In this document: positions 10,335 through 21,305 of the stretch, one piece after another
Numbering within the stretch: the first letter of the stretch is position 1
Layout: each line of letters begins with the position of its first letter
From: Actibacterium sp. 188UL27-1
GTDB taxonomy: Bacteria > Pseudomonadota > Alphaproteobacteria > Rhodobacterales > Rhodobacteraceae
Reading direction: 5' to 3'
DNA length: 64,000 nucleotides
Assembly: GCF_016901225.1 (NCBI RefSeq)
Contig: NZ_JAFEUL010000009.1
Span: 124,001 to 188,000, forward strand
Program-made: the position numbers and the translations under genes
The notes under the pieces: generated by a model
What the model was told of the DNA's origin: nothing
Seen by the model: only the letters and a program-made list of their open reading frames with translations
Databases searched by the model: none

Positions 10335-10553
10335 AAACGCCCGTGGTGCCATGACAGCATTGTCGATAAGCAAACCGGATCCTGATCCCAAACGTGAATT
10401 ACAATCGCTACGCTGACCCGGTTGGTGACGGGACCAGGCGACATCGCGGGCGATGTGTGGCATAGAAAGTTCGCCGCCCTCTAACGGACCTCCCCGACGT
10501 TTCAATGAAGGCAGCTTGGCCTATCGCACCAGCGCAGGCCACATCTGGTCACC

Positions 10554-11873
10554 TCAGAACAGGAACTGGTCCGCCGATATCTCCAAGTGGCTGATATCTT
10601 GCAAAATCAATTGGATCTGGGATTTTCCGGTATCCAGACTGACCGTTGTTGTCGCACCCTTTGAACCTGCATCGATACTGAGGTTTCTCGCTGCAAAGCC
10701 CTGGCCGCTGATATCGATCTTGTCGACGCCAATCTCAAAGTCGGTGATCGTATCAGCCTCAACACCGGCATAGGATTTCAGGAAAAAGATGTCGGCCCCG
10801 GCACCACCGGTCAGGATGTCGTTCCCATCGCCTCCGATCAGGATGTCATCGCCTATACCCCCGTCCAGCCGATCATCCCCCTTGCCCCCTTGAAGCCGGT
10901 CATTGCCGCGTCCACCGATCAGGATGTCGTCGCCTCGATTGCCTTTCAGAACATCGCTGCCACCGATTGCGTCGTCGCCGGTTAGGATGTCGTTGCCCCG
11001 GCCACCCATCAACTCATCATTTCCGTGGCCCCCGAACAGGCGATCATTGCCGCTGCCACCTGTTACCGTATCATTGCCCGCACCAGACCGGATCGAGTCA
11101 TGACCATCACCGCCATGGATCACATCGTGGTTTTCCCGTCCCCAGACGGCATCATTGCCACCTTCCGCATGGATGATGTTCCGGCCTTCTACGCCATAGA
11201 TGCTGTCATCGCGATTCGACGCCGAGATGACAAAGACATCGGCCTGGTCTTCGAACCGCCATCCGCTGACATCCATGGGCCCGCCATAGAGATGATCGAG
11301 CGCTTGCAGATCAAAACGGCCCAGTTCTTCGGCATAGGTGGGGCCACGACCAAAATTATAGCTCATGACCGAATTTGCCGGGATATCCAGATCCTCGCGC
11401 AATATGTTCGGGCCATCATGGGGATGCAGCATCCCGACGGCATGCCCCAATTCGTGCAGCAATGTATAGAAGCCAAAAGACCCCTCATCGTAATTGCCGC
11501 GCCCATCGACAACCAAAACACCCTCGGATGTGTAGTAATCGTTGACGTAAGGCAGGGACGCCCATCCGCCATAGCGAGAGCCATGGGCATTGTGGATGTC
11601 GATCATCGCGTCGCTTTCAACCTCGACAAACACGATGCCAGCCGCGGTCTCGTACATCACGGCTGCGTCCCGGAAATTGGCTTCCTGAGCCTCGGTGAAC
11701 ACGCTGTAGCGTTTGGCGTTGTAGCCATAACTGCCCGGCTTGGGCAGATCAGCCGCCACCATGAAACTGTAACTCACGATAATAGGGGTTTGTAAGTCAG
11801 CCCCCGCATTCCAGCGGTACGGCCCATCGGTGGGATCGGGGAGAATTGTTTTGAACGTAGACAGAACAGCCAT
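10554..11873 (-). CDS. Serralysin-type M10 metalloprotease with RTX repeats
   Basis: Secreted zinc protease of 439 aa. The catalytic HExxHxxGxxH motif ([11 protein letters not shown]) covers His140, Glu141, His144 and His150, followed by a Met-turn SVMSYN. From about residue 225 onward there are about a dozen glycine-rich calcium-binding nonapeptides (GGxGxDxLx type, e.g. [20 protein letters not shown]), and the C-terminus is hydrophobic, as required for type I export. It has no N-terminal signal peptide, consistent with that route. ATG 11873 has AGGA 8 nt upstream; the frame extends to 11918 without support. No dedicated exporter lies next to it; the nearest type I exporter is 39 kb away. 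Confidence 0.93.
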   Translation of the reverse strand: MAVLSTFKTILPDPTDGPYRWNAGADLQTPIIVSYSFMVAADLPKPGSYGYNAKRYSVFTEAQEANFRDAAVMYETAAGIVFVEVESDAMIDIHNAHGSRYGGWASLPYVNDYYTSEGVLVVDGRGNYDEGSFGFYTLLHELGHAVGMLHPHDGPNILREDLDIPANSVMSYNFGRGPTYAEELGRFDLQALDHLYGGPMDVSGWRFEDQADVFVISASNRDDSIYGVEGRNIIHAEGGNDAVWGRENHDVIHGGDGHDSIRSGAGNDTVTGGSGNDRLFGGHGNDELMGGRGNDILTGDDAIGGSDVLKGNRGDDILIGGRGNDRLQGGKGDDRLDGGIGDDILIGGDGNDILTGGAGADIFFLKSYAGVEADTITDFEIGVDKIDISGQGFAARNLSIDAGSKGATTTVSLDTGKSQIQLILQDISHLEISADQFLF

Positions 11874-12091
11874 CAAGGATCCTCGGTGCGGTACATGTGT
11901 CACGCAGCCGAGGATCAACAGACCATGCAGGCAATAACCCGCGTTTCTGGTCAGCCGACCGATGTTCCCGGACGCGTCTACACCGGGAGGTAAGGTTCAA
12001 ATTCTTTCTAAAGTGTAAGCTAAATGTCACCAAATAGTTTCAATTCTCTACGTTCGCAACTTGACTCAGCAGATATGTCAACCAGTGGCAA

Positions 12092-12919
12092 CTAGTCCCT
12101 TAGCAGATCATTGATTCCGGTTTTGGACCGCGTGCGCTCGTCGACCCGCTTCACGATCACCGCGCAATACAGGTTTACTCCACCGGTTGACGGCAGCGAT
12201 CCGGCTACAACGACCGAATAGGGCGGCACTTCTCCATACATGACCTCTCCGGTAGCGCGATCGACGATCTTAGTCGATTGGCCGATGAAAACGCCCATGC
12301 CCAACACGGATCCTTCGCGCACAATCACACCTTCAACGACCTCGGACCGGGCGCCGATAAAGCAGTTATCCTCAATAATCGTGGGCCCGGCCTGCATGGG
12401 CTCCAGCACACCACCGATGCCAACACCGCCCGACAGATGCACATCCTTGCCGATCTGCGCGCAGGATCCAACCGTGGCCCAAGTATCGACCATGGTGCCG
12501 CTGTCAACATAGGCACCCAGGTTCACAAAGGACGGCATCAACACCACACCCGGCGCAATGAAGGCTGACTTGCGAACAATGCAATTGGGGACAGCGCGAA
12601 ACCCTGCGGCCTTCCACTGGTTGTCACCCCATCCTTTGAATTTGCTGTCGACCTTATCCCACCAACTGCCGCCTTGGGGGCCGCCTTCCTGCGGCTCCAT
12701 ATCCTTGAGTCGAAACCCAAGCAAAACCGCTTTTTTTGCCCATTGGTTCACATGCCAGGTGCCATCGTCTTGCCGCTCGGCCACCCGCAGACTGCCGCTG
12801 TCGAGCGCATTCAAGGTATCCTGAATAGCGTCCCGTGTTTCCCCGGTTGTGTTAGGGGTGATTTCGTCACGAGCGTCCCACGCCGCCTCGATTGCGGTTT
12901 CCAATGTAGCGTTCGACAT
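12092..12919 (-). CDS. dapD: 2,3,4,5-tetrahydropyridine-2,6-dicarboxylate N-succinyltransferase
   Basis: DapD succinylates tetrahydrodipicolinate in the succinylase branch of lysine/diaminopimelate synthesis. At 275 aa from ATG 12919 ([20 protein letters not shown]) it is the usual length. It has a left-handed beta-helix of hexapeptide repeats ([60 protein letters not shown]). The frame stays open upstream to 13066 across the divergent promoter region and was trimmed. dapE of the same pathway lies 3.4 kb away on the other strand. Confidence 0.96.
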   Translation of the reverse strand: MSNATLETAIEAAWDARDEITPNTTGETRDAIQDTLNALDSGSLRVAERQDDGTWHVNQWAKKAVLLGFRLKDMEPQEGGPQGGSWWDKVDSKFKGWGDNQWKAAGFRAVPNCIVRKSAFIAPGVVLMPSFVNLGAYVDSGTMVDTWATVGSCAQIGKDVHLSGGVGIGGVLEPMQAGPTIIEDNCFIGARSEVVEGVIVREGSVLGMGVFIGQSTKIVDRATGEVMYGEVPPYSVVVAGSLPSTGGVNLYCAVIVKRVDERTRSKTGINDLLRD

Positions 12920-13006
12920 GGTCTGCCCTCCCCGGTTGGCTCTGGTCCTTGCGTTGCGGTGCCTATAGACCCAAGGGATAAGGGGTGCAATCCAAGGGAA
13001 CAGGCC

Positions 13007-13852
13007 ATGAAAGACGACAGAAAGACCGCGTTCCGACACGCCAGCCAAGATATCGAAACGGCGCACCAGGTTCCGCAGACACCCCAGACCCAGTCCCAGG
13101 CCTATGAATTGGCTTTTGCTGATGACGCATTTCTGTGCCGCCAGGAACTCCGGCCGGTTCGGCTGCAGCTTGAGTTACTCAAGACCGAGATGCTGATGGA
13201 AGAGGCGGGCATCAACTCGACCATCGTTCTGTTCGGCGGAGCCCGGATTCCGGCCCCCGCCGCAAAGGCGGACGCGCGCACCAAGACACTGGCAGACCTG
13301 TCCCAGTTCTATCAAGAGGCCCAGCGCTTTGCTCAGCTGATGACAGAGCGCTCCATGGCGACCGGCGGGTCAGACGGCGTGATCGTCACGGGCGGTGGCC
13401 CGGGCGTGATGGAGGCGGGCAATCGTGGCGCGGCAGAGGCAGGCGGACGCTCCATCGGGCTGAGCATTGTTTTGCCCCATGAGCAGGCGCCCAACGCCTA
13501 TGTCACGCCTGAGCTGTGCTTCAACTTCCACTACTTTGCGATCCGCAAGATGCATTTCCTGATGCGAGCCAAGGCGATTGCCGTCTTCCCGGGCGGGTTC
13601 GGTACTTTGGATGAATTGTTCGAAAGCTTGACCCTGATCCAGACGGGGCGGATGGAGATCGTGCCGATCCTCCTCTTTGGGCGGGGTTTCTGGGAAAGCA
13701 TCCTGGACTTTAAAGCATTGTCCGATGCTGGCACCATTAGCGATGACGATCTGAGCCTCTTCCGCTTTGTCGAAACCGCAGACGAGGCGGTGGATGCCAT
13801 CGACACCTGGGACAATGCCGGCACGCGGCGCGGCACAATCCCCGGAAGATAG
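13007..13852 (+). CDS. LOG-family protein (TIGR00730-type)
   Basis: Member of the LOG / lysine-decarboxylase-like family, many of which release free cytokinin-type bases by cleaving nucleoside 5'-monophosphates. The 281-aa protein has [23 protein letters not shown] and the signature [15 protein letters not shown] 13007 is preceded by AAGGGA; longer versions of the frame (from 12674) run through the dapD start region and are not credible. It is divergent from dapD and followed at 3 bp by a small conserved protein. The physiological substrate in this organism cannot be told. Confidence 0.88.
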   Translation: MKDDRKTAFRHASQDIETAHQVPQTPQTQSQAYELAFADDAFLCRQELRPVRLQLELLKTEMLMEEAGINSTIVLFGGARIPAPAAKADARTKTLADLSQFYQEAQRFAQLMTERSMATGGSDGVIVTGGGPGVMEAGNRGAAEAGGRSIGLSIVLPHEQAPNAYVTPELCFNFHYFAIRKMHFLMRAKAIAVFPGGFGTLDELFESLTLIQTGRMEIVPILLFGRGFWESILDFKALSDAGTISDDDLSLFRFVETADEAVDAIDTWDNAGTRRGTIPGR

Positions 13853-13855
13853 GCC

Positions 13856-14188
13856 ATGGCCAAGCGGGAAGGTCACGAGGTCTTTACCTTGCTCGTCGAG
13901 GTTGGTCGCAAGGCAAATGACGGATTGCCAAAAGGTGCGACTGGGGCTGCGCTGATGTGTTATGCCAGCGGCGTTGATGAAGCAGAGGCGGTTCGCGAAA
14001 CCGTCGCCATTCTCAAACAGGCAGATATGGCCCCCCTTGATGTCTCGGGCTACGGCACATTGGCCGAACGGCTAGACGAGGGTCATGACATATCCGACGA
14101 CGAAAAGGATCTGATGGCGCGTGCGCTGGCAGAGAATTCCGTGATCGTGGCGCAGATGACACCGTTTTTCGACGATAAGAGCGGTTAA
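13856..14188 (+). CDS. Small conserved protein of unknown function
   Basis: 110-aa soluble acidic protein (MAKREGHEVFTLLVEVGRKA...), no signal peptide or membrane segment, and no motif I recognise. It starts 3 bp after the LOG-family stop and is very likely co-transcribed. Coding potential is good: the codon usage resembles the neighbours, it starts with a clean ATG and no competing frame exists. Function unknown; location suggests a link to the LOG enzyme or the dap genes. Confidence 0.75.
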   Translation: MAKREGHEVFTLLVEVGRKANDGLPKGATGAALMCYASGVDEAEAVRETVAILKQADMAPLDVSGYGTLAERLDEGHDISDDEKDLMARALAENSVIVAQMTPFFDDKSG

Positions 14189-14265
14189 TCACCCGGAAAC
14201 CCGCCTTTGTCACATGTAAAGCAATCGTCCTCGCCGTCCGTCATACCTGATGGTAAGAGTTGCCC

Positions 14266-15573
14266 ATGACAGGCTATGACCGCCGCATCTTGAGCCGACC
14301 CTCCAGCGGTGCCGTCCAGGTCGATCCAAATGATCTGTTCTTTTCGCGCACCGATACCCGCGGCGTCATCATGGCCTGCAACCACACTTTTAAACGGATC
14401 AGTGGGTATGAATACCATGATCTGATCGGCGCTCCCCACAGGCTAGTGCGCCATCCCGACATGCCAAAGGGTGCATTCCATTTGATTTGGGATCGGCTGA
14501 AACAGGGAAAACTCACAGGCGCCTTTGTCAAAAACTTGGCCAAGGACGGGCTTCATTACTGGGTCTTTGCGCTGATGTCGCCCGTTGATGGCGGATACCT
14601 GTCGGTGCGGTTGAACGCGTCAAGCGAGATGCTGCCCATGATCCAAGAGCTTTACGCGACCCTGCGAGAGGCCGAACTGTCCGGCGGAGCAACACCCGAA
14701 GAGAGCGCACAAGCATTGCGAGCGGCGTTGGCGGCCCACGGCTATCCGACCTATGGAGCTTTCATGGCCCAGGGGCTGCGGCGCGAGATGGATGCCAGAG
14801 AAGCAGTGCTGTCCTCAGAGGCCAGCGATACCGGCGCCGGGTTTGATGCGGTTCTCAAAAAAGTAGATGAAATCCGAACGGAAACGGCGGCCCTGGCCCA
14901 AACCTTTGCCAAGGTTCAGGCCATTCCGCAAAATATGCGCATACTCGCGTCTCAGCTTGAAACACTGGGTGGGCCAATCAGCGCCATCTCGTCTAACTAT
15001 GGGGGTCTGTCCCGCACGTTCATGAACTGGATCACTGGCTTTCATGACGATACCAGCCAAAATTCGGAACGAAACCGGACAATAATCTACAAAAGCCTGT
15101 TTCTGATGAATGCTGCCAGGCTGCAGGAAGAGATGCAGTCACAATTCATGCAGGAACAGCGGGACCCATGTATCGCCGATGCGACCCATGAAATTCGTAT
15201 CCTAAAGGAACAAACCGATAAGTCACAGGATCTGGCAAACCAGGGGTTGCGGCAGTTGGCCAACACGGCGGGGCAATTCACCGGAGCCGTCGGCCATATG
15301 AAGCGGCAAGTCATGGGTTTGAGTTCGACCAGAATGATGTGCAAGATCGAAGGGGCCCGCCTGGGCTGCCAGGCCGACGGGCTGGTCGAGATCATCAAAC
15401 AACTCGACCGGTTCCAGACCGAAGTCGAAAAGCGGCTCAACCGGATCGATGGTCTGAACCGGGATACCAAACGCACGGTCGACATGCTGGTGCATGGCGG
15501 CGCGCAAACGAAATATAGATCGTACCGGCTACACCCTGACAGCGCAGCCCGGATGTTGAGCTCCGGAATGTGA
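14266..15573 (+). CDS. PAS-domain sensory protein, Aer-like N-terminus
   Basis: Soluble 435-aa protein. Residues about 20-115 form a PAS domain of the aerotaxis-receptor type (DLFFSRTDTRGVIMACNHTF, LIGAPHRLVRHPDMPKGAFH), which binds FAD in characterised Aer proteins. The remainder is largely alpha-helical with heptad-like stretches and lacks a recognisable methyl-accepting, kinase or GGDEF output domain. An oxygen or redox signal is plausible; the output is unknown. ATG 14266 was preferred to the TTG at 14260. It is the only gene between the LOG pair and a 730-bp spacer. Confidence 0.8.
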   Translation: MTGYDRRILSRPSSGAVQVDPNDLFFSRTDTRGVIMACNHTFKRISGYEYHDLIGAPHRLVRHPDMPKGAFHLIWDRLKQGKLTGAFVKNLAKDGLHYWVFALMSPVDGGYLSVRLNASSEMLPMIQELYATLREAELSGGATPEESAQALRAALAAHGYPTYGAFMAQGLRREMDAREAVLSSEASDTGAGFDAVLKKVDEIRTETAALAQTFAKVQAIPQNMRILASQLETLGGPISAISSNYGGLSRTFMNWITGFHDDTSQNSERNRTIIYKSLFLMNAARLQEEMQSQFMQEQRDPCIADATHEIRILKEQTDKSQDLANQGLRQLANTAGQFTGAVGHMKRQVMGLSSTRMMCKIEGARLGCQADGLVEIIKQLDRFQTEVEKRLNRIDGLNRDTKRTVDMLVHGGAQTKYRSYRLHPDSAARMLSSGM

Positions 15574-16305
15574 TTGTACGATACGATCATCATCTGATAG
15601 TAGCAATCTATCGGCTTACTCCACGACTGCGCCAAGAGGTGCACGCAATCGCAGCAGCAATGCAGCTATCAAGGTCTGCGGTATCAGACCTCGCCGAACA
15701 ATCTGCACTGAACCAGAGAATAGTCCGCTGAAGGTAGGTAACGGACGTCGATCGACTAGGATCGATTGAGCCGAAGGAACCGCGCTCGACAGTTGTGTCT
15801 CCGAACAAAGCGGCTTGCATGGCGTTTCGAAGATATACGCTCTCGTTGTTTGACGACTGCTTGTCTGCATTTCAGGCGCGTATCCCAGATCTCGCCCGAT
15901 TCAGCCTGCGTTTGCGATATCAGCGCTACGAAATCTCTGGCCTTTCCGACATATAGGACGGAGTTGACCCGAAAAGGCAGTTCAACAGCTATTCCATCCG
16001 CTGTTGCGCCGACGAATTGTAGCGCTGTTCGGTCAAGAGGGTTATTTGCTTATGGGCATCGTTGAGGTTCGGACTGAGAAAGCTCGACCCACATGTTCGT
16101 TGCCCTCGACCGCATTTTAAAACCCCCTTTGAGATAACCACATCACTGCGCGAGGCAGCCAATTGCCAGCCGGTCATGGCGTGATCTCGTCGCGTTTAGC
16201 CTTACCCAATACTTACCGTCCTGTCCGTTGGGACTGAACACCGACTTCTTTTGTGCCAGCCGGCATTCCATGGCCGACGAAACTGCAGTATCTACCGCCA
16301 TGGCC
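15574..16305. other. Long spacer before dapE, no gene recognised
   Basis: About 730 bp, visibly less G+C-rich than the genes on either side. Several short open frames occur on both strands, but none has a ribosome site, protein-like composition or a family motif. A short inverted repeat TCGATC-GACTAG-GATCGA lies near 15750. No tRNA, terminator with poly-T, or transposase fragment was recognised. It presumably holds the dapE promoter. Confidence 0.5.
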
Positions 16306-17454
16306 ATGAATACAGACCCCGTTGATCTGACCGCGCGTCTCGTCCGCTGCCCCTCCGTCACACCTGTCGAAGGGGGCGCACTGCAGTTGCTGGAGGGCAT
16401 GCTCAGCCACGCCGGGTTTGAATGCATGCGCGTTGACCGCAATGATGTCGCCAACCTATTTGCCCGCTGGGGGCCACCCGGACACCCCAAAACACTGGGG
16501 TTCAACGGTCATACAGATGTGGTCCCCGTGGGCGATGAAAAGGCCTGGAGCCATCCCCCATTCAGCGCCGATATCAGCGGTGGCTACCTCTATGGGCGCG
16601 GCGCGACGGATATGAAATCGGGCGTCGCAGCCTTTGCCGCAGCCGCGGTGGATTTCGTGCAAACAGCACCACCAGACGGGGCCATCATCCTCGCAATCAC
16701 AGGCGACGAGGAAGGTGAGGCGACGGATGGCACGCGCGCCTTGCTCGACTGGATGTCCGACCGCGGGGAGACAATGGCCGCCTGCCTTGTGGGCGAGCCG
16801 ACCTGCCCGGAGACCCTGGGAGATATGATAAAGATCGGGCGGCGCGGCTCCATGAGCGCGCATTTTACGGCACAGGGCGTTCAGGGGCACACAGCCTATC
16901 CACACCGCGCCTGCAATCCCGTAACGGCAATTGCTCAACTGGCAGCGCGGCTCTCGGATCATCAACTGGATCAAGGAACCGACCACTTCGATCCCTCCAC
17001 CCTATCGATCACAACGATCGACACCGGCAACACCGCAACCAATGTGATCCCCGCCAACTGCCGCATGACCGTGAATATCCGCTTCAATGACACCCATAGC
17101 GGTGCGGGCCTTTGCGACTGGTTGCGCGCACTTGCCGATGTGGTTGCAATAGAAACCGGCGCGCAGATCCAGATCAACACGCGCGTGTCGGGCGAGGCAT
17201 TTATCACGCCCCCCGGACATCTATCCGCTCTGGTCAGCGCGGCCGTCCAGGCCGAAACAGGTGTCACACCGGAACTATCAACGACAGGCGGCACGTCCGA
17301 TGCCCGCTTCGTCAAGGATTATTGTCCCGTCGTTGAGTTCGGGCTGGTCGGTAAAACGATGCATGCCGTGGACGAGCGGGTGGAGATCGCTCAGATCCAT
17401 CAATTAAAAGCCATCTACACACGCATCTTGCAGGATTATTTCGCGAGAGGCTGA
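16306..17454 (+). CDS. dapE: Succinyl-diaminopimelate desuccinylase
   Basis: DapE hydrolyses N-succinyl-LL-diaminopimelate, giving LL-diaminopimelate. It is a dinuclear zinc M20-family enzyme of 382 aa. Metal and catalytic motifs are visible: [11 protein letters not shown] (first His and Asp), [10 protein letters not shown] (bridging Asp), [11 protein letters not shown] (catalytic Glu pair), GEPT, and the terminal His in [20 protein letters not shown] is also typical. ATG 16306 gives the family N-terminus ([20 protein letters not shown]); ATG 16300 would add two residues. It forms a functional pair with dapD. Confidence 0.95.
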   Translation: MNTDPVDLTARLVRCPSVTPVEGGALQLLEGMLSHAGFECMRVDRNDVANLFARWGPPGHPKTLGFNGHTDVVPVGDEKAWSHPPFSADISGGYLYGRGATDMKSGVAAFAAAAVDFVQTAPPDGAIILAITGDEEGEATDGTRALLDWMSDRGETMAACLVGEPTCPETLGDMIKIGRRGSMSAHFTAQGVQGHTAYPHRACNPVTAIAQLAARLSDHQLDQGTDHFDPSTLSITTIDTGNTATNVIPANCRMTVNIRFNDTHSGAGLCDWLRALADVVAIETGAQIQINTRVSGEAFITPPGHLSALVSAAVQAETGVTPELSTTGGTSDARFVKDYCPVVEFGLVGKTMHAVDERVEIAQIHQLKAIYTRILQDYFARG

Positions 17455-17502
17455 AGCGGCTTGGGCCATGACAGCCTGATAGTAGCGTGATAGGCCGATC
17501 CC

Positions 17503-19758
17503 ATGACAGAGCTTCCGACGAAGGCGCAGTTGCGCGAGTGGATTTCCGACAATCCTGGGCAAACCTCGAAACGCGACATCGCGAAGGCGTTCAACGTCAA
17601 GGGGGCTGCGCGTATCGATCTGAAGCGCCTGTTGAAGGAGCTTGAGGCCGAGGGGCATCTGGAAAAACGCCGTCGCACCTACCGCGACCCCGACAAGCTG
17701 CCGCCCGTGACGATCCTGCATGTACTGGTGCCCACCCCCGATGGCGATCTGTTTCTGAAACCCATGGAATGGCATGGAGAAGGGCCCGAGCCACGCGTGA
17801 TCTACGTGCCGCGCCAGGCCGATCCAGCATTGGGCGAAGGAGATCGTATTCTGGGACGCCTGGCCGAGGTGAAGGGCGAGGAATATCAATACGAGGCCCG
17901 TCTGATCCGCCGCATCGGGCAGAACCCCAAACGCGTTTTGGGGGTTTTTCGCAAACAGACCGAAGGCGGGCGGATCGTCCCCATCGACAAGGGCGATGAC
18001 AAGGAATGGCATGTGCCAACCGGTGCCACAGGCGGCGCGCAAGACGGAGAGCTGGTCGAGGGCGAACAATCCAGTCCGCGCAGTCGCATGGGTCTGCCCC
18101 AGGCGCGGATCACCGAACGACTGGGTGATCCCTCGGCCCCCAAGGCGGTCAGCCTGATCGCGATCCACCAGCATGGCATCCCCGATGATTTCCCTGACGA
18201 TGTTGTGGAAGAGGCAGATCGCCAAAAACCGGCCGGTTTGAAGGGGCGCGAGGATCTGCGGGACCTGCCGCTGATTACAATCGACCCCAGCGATGCCCGC
18301 GACCATGACGATGCGGTCTATGCTATGCCCGACCCCGATCCAGAGAATGAGGGCGGGCATGTGGTTTGGGTCGCGATTGCGGATGTGGCATATTACGTCT
18401 GCCCGGGCTCTGCCCTTGATCGTGAGGCGCGGATGCGCGGCAACTCCACCTATTTCCCCGACCGGGTCGTGCCGATGCTGCCGGACCGTTTGTCGGGTGA
18501 TCTGTGCTCGCTCCATGAAGGGGTGCCGCGGGCGTGTCTTGCCGTCCGGATGCGGTTGAGCGCGGAGGGAGCACTGGTAGGGCATGACTTTCATCGCGGG
18601 CTCATGCGTTCCGCCGCATCACTGAACTACGAAGAAGTTCAGGACGCCATGGATGGCGCTCCGAACGACAAATGCAAACCGCTGATGAAGACGGTATTGG
18701 AGCCGCTTTACGCCGCGTACCACGCTGCCCGAAAGGCGCGGGAGGCGCGGCAACCGCTGGATCTGGACCTGCCGGAGCGGCGGATCGTGCTGTCGGATGC
18801 TGGGGAGGTGACCTCGGTCAATTTCAAGGACCGGCTGGATGCCCATCGCCTGATTGAAGAGTTCATGATCCTGGCCAATGTCGCGGCGGGCGAAACGCTG
18901 GTTACCAAACGCCAGCCGCTGCTGTTTCGCGTCCATGAGGAGCCCAGCCCGGAAAAACTGGAGGCGTTGCGGGAAACGGCCCGGGCCTCTGGTATGACAC
19001 TGGCCAAGGGGCAAGTGTTGCAGACCCGGCACCTGAACCAGTTGTTGAACGCGGCTGCCGGGTCGGATTTTGCCGAGCTGATCAACCTGGCGACCTTGCG
19101 CTCCATGACGCAGGCCTACTATGGGCCGGAGAATTTTGGGCATTTCGGTTTGGCGTTGCGGACATATGCGCATTTTACATCTCCGATCCGGCGCTATGCC
19201 GATCTTATGGTCCATCGCGCGCTGATCACCGCCCATGGCTGGGGTCAGGACGGGCTTAGCGACGCGGATATCGACGGGATGGCGCGGATGGGGGAGCATA
19301 TCTCAGAGACCGAGCGACGCTCAATGACCGCCGAGCGCGACACGACCGACCGCTATCTGGCCGCCTATCTGGCCGAACGGGTCGGCAATGAGTTTGAAGG
19401 GCGGATCAGCGGGATTGCGCGGTTCGGTGTTTTCGTGAAACTGGACGGAACGGGAGCCGATGGGCTGGTGCCCATTCGGTCCTTGGGGCGCGAATTCTTT
19501 CACTATGACCGTGAGGCGCAGACCCTGATGGGGGCTGATAGCGGACGCGTGATCAGCATGGGGCAGCGCGTAACCGTGCGCCTAGCCGAGGCTGTTCCTG
19601 TCACCGGTGGTCTTATGCTGGAGCTTTTGGCGATTGACGACAAGGCCATGAGCGGTGGTGCATCGGCAAGGGGGGCACGCACGCCCAAGCGCAAGCAAGC
19701 CAGGTCCCGGATCAAGCAGGGCAAGGACAAACGCAAGGTCAAACGCCAACGCAAGTAG
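17503..19758 (+). CDS. rnr: Ribonuclease R
   Basis: Processive 3'-5' exoribonuclease of the RNB family, 751 aa. Order: N-terminal winged helix (LREWISDNPGQTSKRDIAKA), cold-shock-type domains, RNB catalytic domain (TIDPSDARDHDDAVYA with the metal-binding Asp cluster at about 265-275; SPIRRYADLMVHRALI), S1 domain (FEGRISGIARFGVFVKLDG) and a Lys/Arg-rich tail. ATG 17503 fits the family N-terminus. It stands alone in the same direction as dapE, with a 48-bp gap. Confidence 0.96.
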   Translation: MTELPTKAQLREWISDNPGQTSKRDIAKAFNVKGAARIDLKRLLKELEAEGHLEKRRRTYRDPDKLPPVTILHVLVPTPDGDLFLKPMEWHGEGPEPRVIYVPRQADPALGEGDRILGRLAEVKGEEYQYEARLIRRIGQNPKRVLGVFRKQTEGGRIVPIDKGDDKEWHVPTGATGGAQDGELVEGEQSSPRSRMGLPQARITERLGDPSAPKAVSLIAIHQHGIPDDFPDDVVEEADRQKPAGLKGREDLRDLPLITIDPSDARDHDDAVYAMPDPDPENEGGHVVWVAIADVAYYVCPGSALDREARMRGNSTYFPDRVVPMLPDRLSGDLCSLHEGVPRACLAVRMRLSAEGALVGHDFHRGLMRSAASLNYEEVQDAMDGAPNDKCKPLMKTVLEPLYAAYHAARKAREARQPLDLDLPERRIVLSDAGEVTSVNFKDRLDAHRLIEEFMILANVAAGETLVTKRQPLLFRVHEEPSPEKLEALRETARASGMTLAKGQVLQTRHLNQLLNAAAGSDFAELINLATLRSMTQAYYGPENFGHFGLALRTYAHFTSPIRRYADLMVHRALITAHGWGQDGLSDADIDGMARMGEHISETERRSMTAERDTTDRYLAAYLAERVGNEFEGRISGIARFGVFVKLDGTGADGLVPIRSLGREFFHYDREAQTLMGADSGRVISMGQRVTVRLAEAVPVTGGLMLELLAIDDKAMSGGASARGARTPKRKQARSRIKQGKDKRKVKRQRK

Positions 19759-20027
19759 GCCGGCGGTGCTCCCGCCCGGCCCGGGGTCGCGCATGCTGCG
19801 CGGCCCGGTCCCGTTGGGCGTGGCGCGCATGCAAGGATCCACCCCCTGGCTGACCTGCCACTTGCGCGCGCCCTGCATGGTCAGCGCCCCTGGTCGTTAT
19901 CGCCATACCTTTGGCCGGGATATGGACATTATCTGGACTTATACGCAGAGCGTTATCCGATCTTCTTCCGCCAGACGCCATTTCGATGTATATTGGTGGC
20001 AAATAAAACGGGCGAGCAGGTACCGAT

Positions 20028-21305
20028 ATGGGCAAGATCAAATCAGGTGTGATGGGTGTCATCGCGCTGGGAACGGGTATATTTGGCACCGTTGTTTACG
20101 CAGCACCAATGGCTGTGGAAACATCGATCCGGCCGTTGGAACGCCCCGGGGGCGTTGTTCAGGCGGTGACGGAGATCAAGATTTCGGATGCCGGATTTCA
20201 ACGCTGGATACAGGCTTTCCGGGCGCGGGCACAGGCGCAGGGAATTTCCGAAGGCGTTTTCCAGCAAGCCTTCCGGGACGTCCACTATGACGCCAAGATC
20301 GTTGAGTTGGATCGCAACCAATCGGAATTCACCAAGACGATCTGGGATTACCTCGACAGCGCGGCGTCTGACACGCGGGTGGCCAATGGCAAAAAGGCAT
20401 TGGCCCAACATCGCGGCGTTCTGGACGAGATCGAGCAGCGTTACGGTGTGGAAGCCGAGATTGTGACGGCCATTTGGGGGCTGGAAAGCGCCTATGGCGC
20501 GGTACGCGGCAACACCAAGGTGATCGAGGCGTTGGCGACCCTGTCCTATGATGGACGGCGCGGGGCCTTCTTTGAAGCGCAGTTGATCGACGCGCTGAAG
20601 ATCCTGCAAAATGGCGACACCACTCCGGCCAATATGACGGGCAGTTGGGCCGGTGCCATGGGCCATACCCAGTTCATGCCCACCAGTTACCAGACCTTTG
20701 CCCAGGATTTTCGCGGCGATGGCAAGCGCGACATCTGGTCGGATGATCCAACCGATGCCTTAGCCTCGACCGCTGCTTACCTAGCGAAATCGGGTTGGAT
20801 CACGGGCCAGCCCTGGGGTGTCGAAGTTGTGTTGCCGGACGGGTTCGATTACGGGCTGACCGGCCACCCGACCAAGAAATCGCCCGATGCCTGGGCCGCT
20901 ATGGGGATCCGCGATATCAATGGCAACGCCGTGCCAAATCATGGTCCGGCCTCGATCCTGATGCCTGGCGGGGCCAAGGGTGCCGCATTCATGATCTTTA
21001 AGAATTTCAATGTGATCGAACGTTACAACTCCGCCGATGCCTATGTGATTGGCGTCGGCCATCTGAGCAACCGGATCACCGGCGGCCCTGCGATCCAGTC
21101 CGACTGGCCGCGGGAGGATCGCGCCCTGAAACTGGCCGAACGCAAGGAATTGCAGGAGCGGCTCAGCAAAGCGGGCTTCGACACCCAGGGCATCGATGGC
21201 AAGATCGGGCCCAAGACGATTGCCGCCATCCGCGCCTACCAGCGGTCCATGGGGGATATCCCCGACGGTTATGCCTCGCTCGCGGTTCTTAAGAAGTTGC
21301 GCTGA
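20028..21305 (+). CDS. Lytic murein transglycosylase, MltB type, with peptidoglycan-binding domain
   Basis: Cleaves the glycan strand of peptidoglycan to 1,6-anhydro-muropeptides. The 425-aa protein has an N-terminal hydrophobic signal (MGVIALGTGIFGTVVYAAPM), the SLT_2/MltB catalytic domain (IVTAIWGLESAYGAVRGNTK with the catalytic Glu, SWAGAMGHTQFMPTSYQTFA) and a C-terminal peptidoglycan-binding domain (FDTQGIDGKIGPKTIAAIRA). Its 3' end overlaps the convergent cobM by 17 bp. A paralogue of similar architecture is at 32210-33382. Confidence 0.93.
   Translation: MGKIKSGVMGVIALGTGIFGTVVYAAPMAVETSIRPLERPGGVVQAVTEIKISDAGFQRWIQAFRARAQAQGISEGVFQQAFRDVHYDAKIVELDRNQSEFTKTIWDYLDSAASDTRVANGKKALAQHRGVLDEIEQRYGVEAEIVTAIWGLESAYGAVRGNTKVIEALATLSYDGRRGAFFEAQLIDALKILQNGDTTPANMTGSWAGAMGHTQFMPTSYQTFAQDFRGDGKRDIWSDDPTDALASTAAYLAKSGWITGQPWGVEVVLPDGFDYGLTGHPTKKSPDAWAAMGIRDINGNAVPNHGPASILMPGGAKGAAFMIFKNFNVIERYNSADAYVIGVGHLSNRITGGPAIQSDWPREDRALKLAERKELQERLSKAGFDTQGIDGKIGPKTIAAIRAYQRSMGDIPDGYASLAVLKKLR

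Noticed and set aside
15608-16065. Short frames in the spacer before dapE
   Set aside because: None has a ribosome site, family motif or coding-like composition; frames on both strands overlap one another.
17404-18594. 396-codon minus-strand frame
   Set aside because: Antisense to the RNase R gene, which has full domain structure in its own frame.
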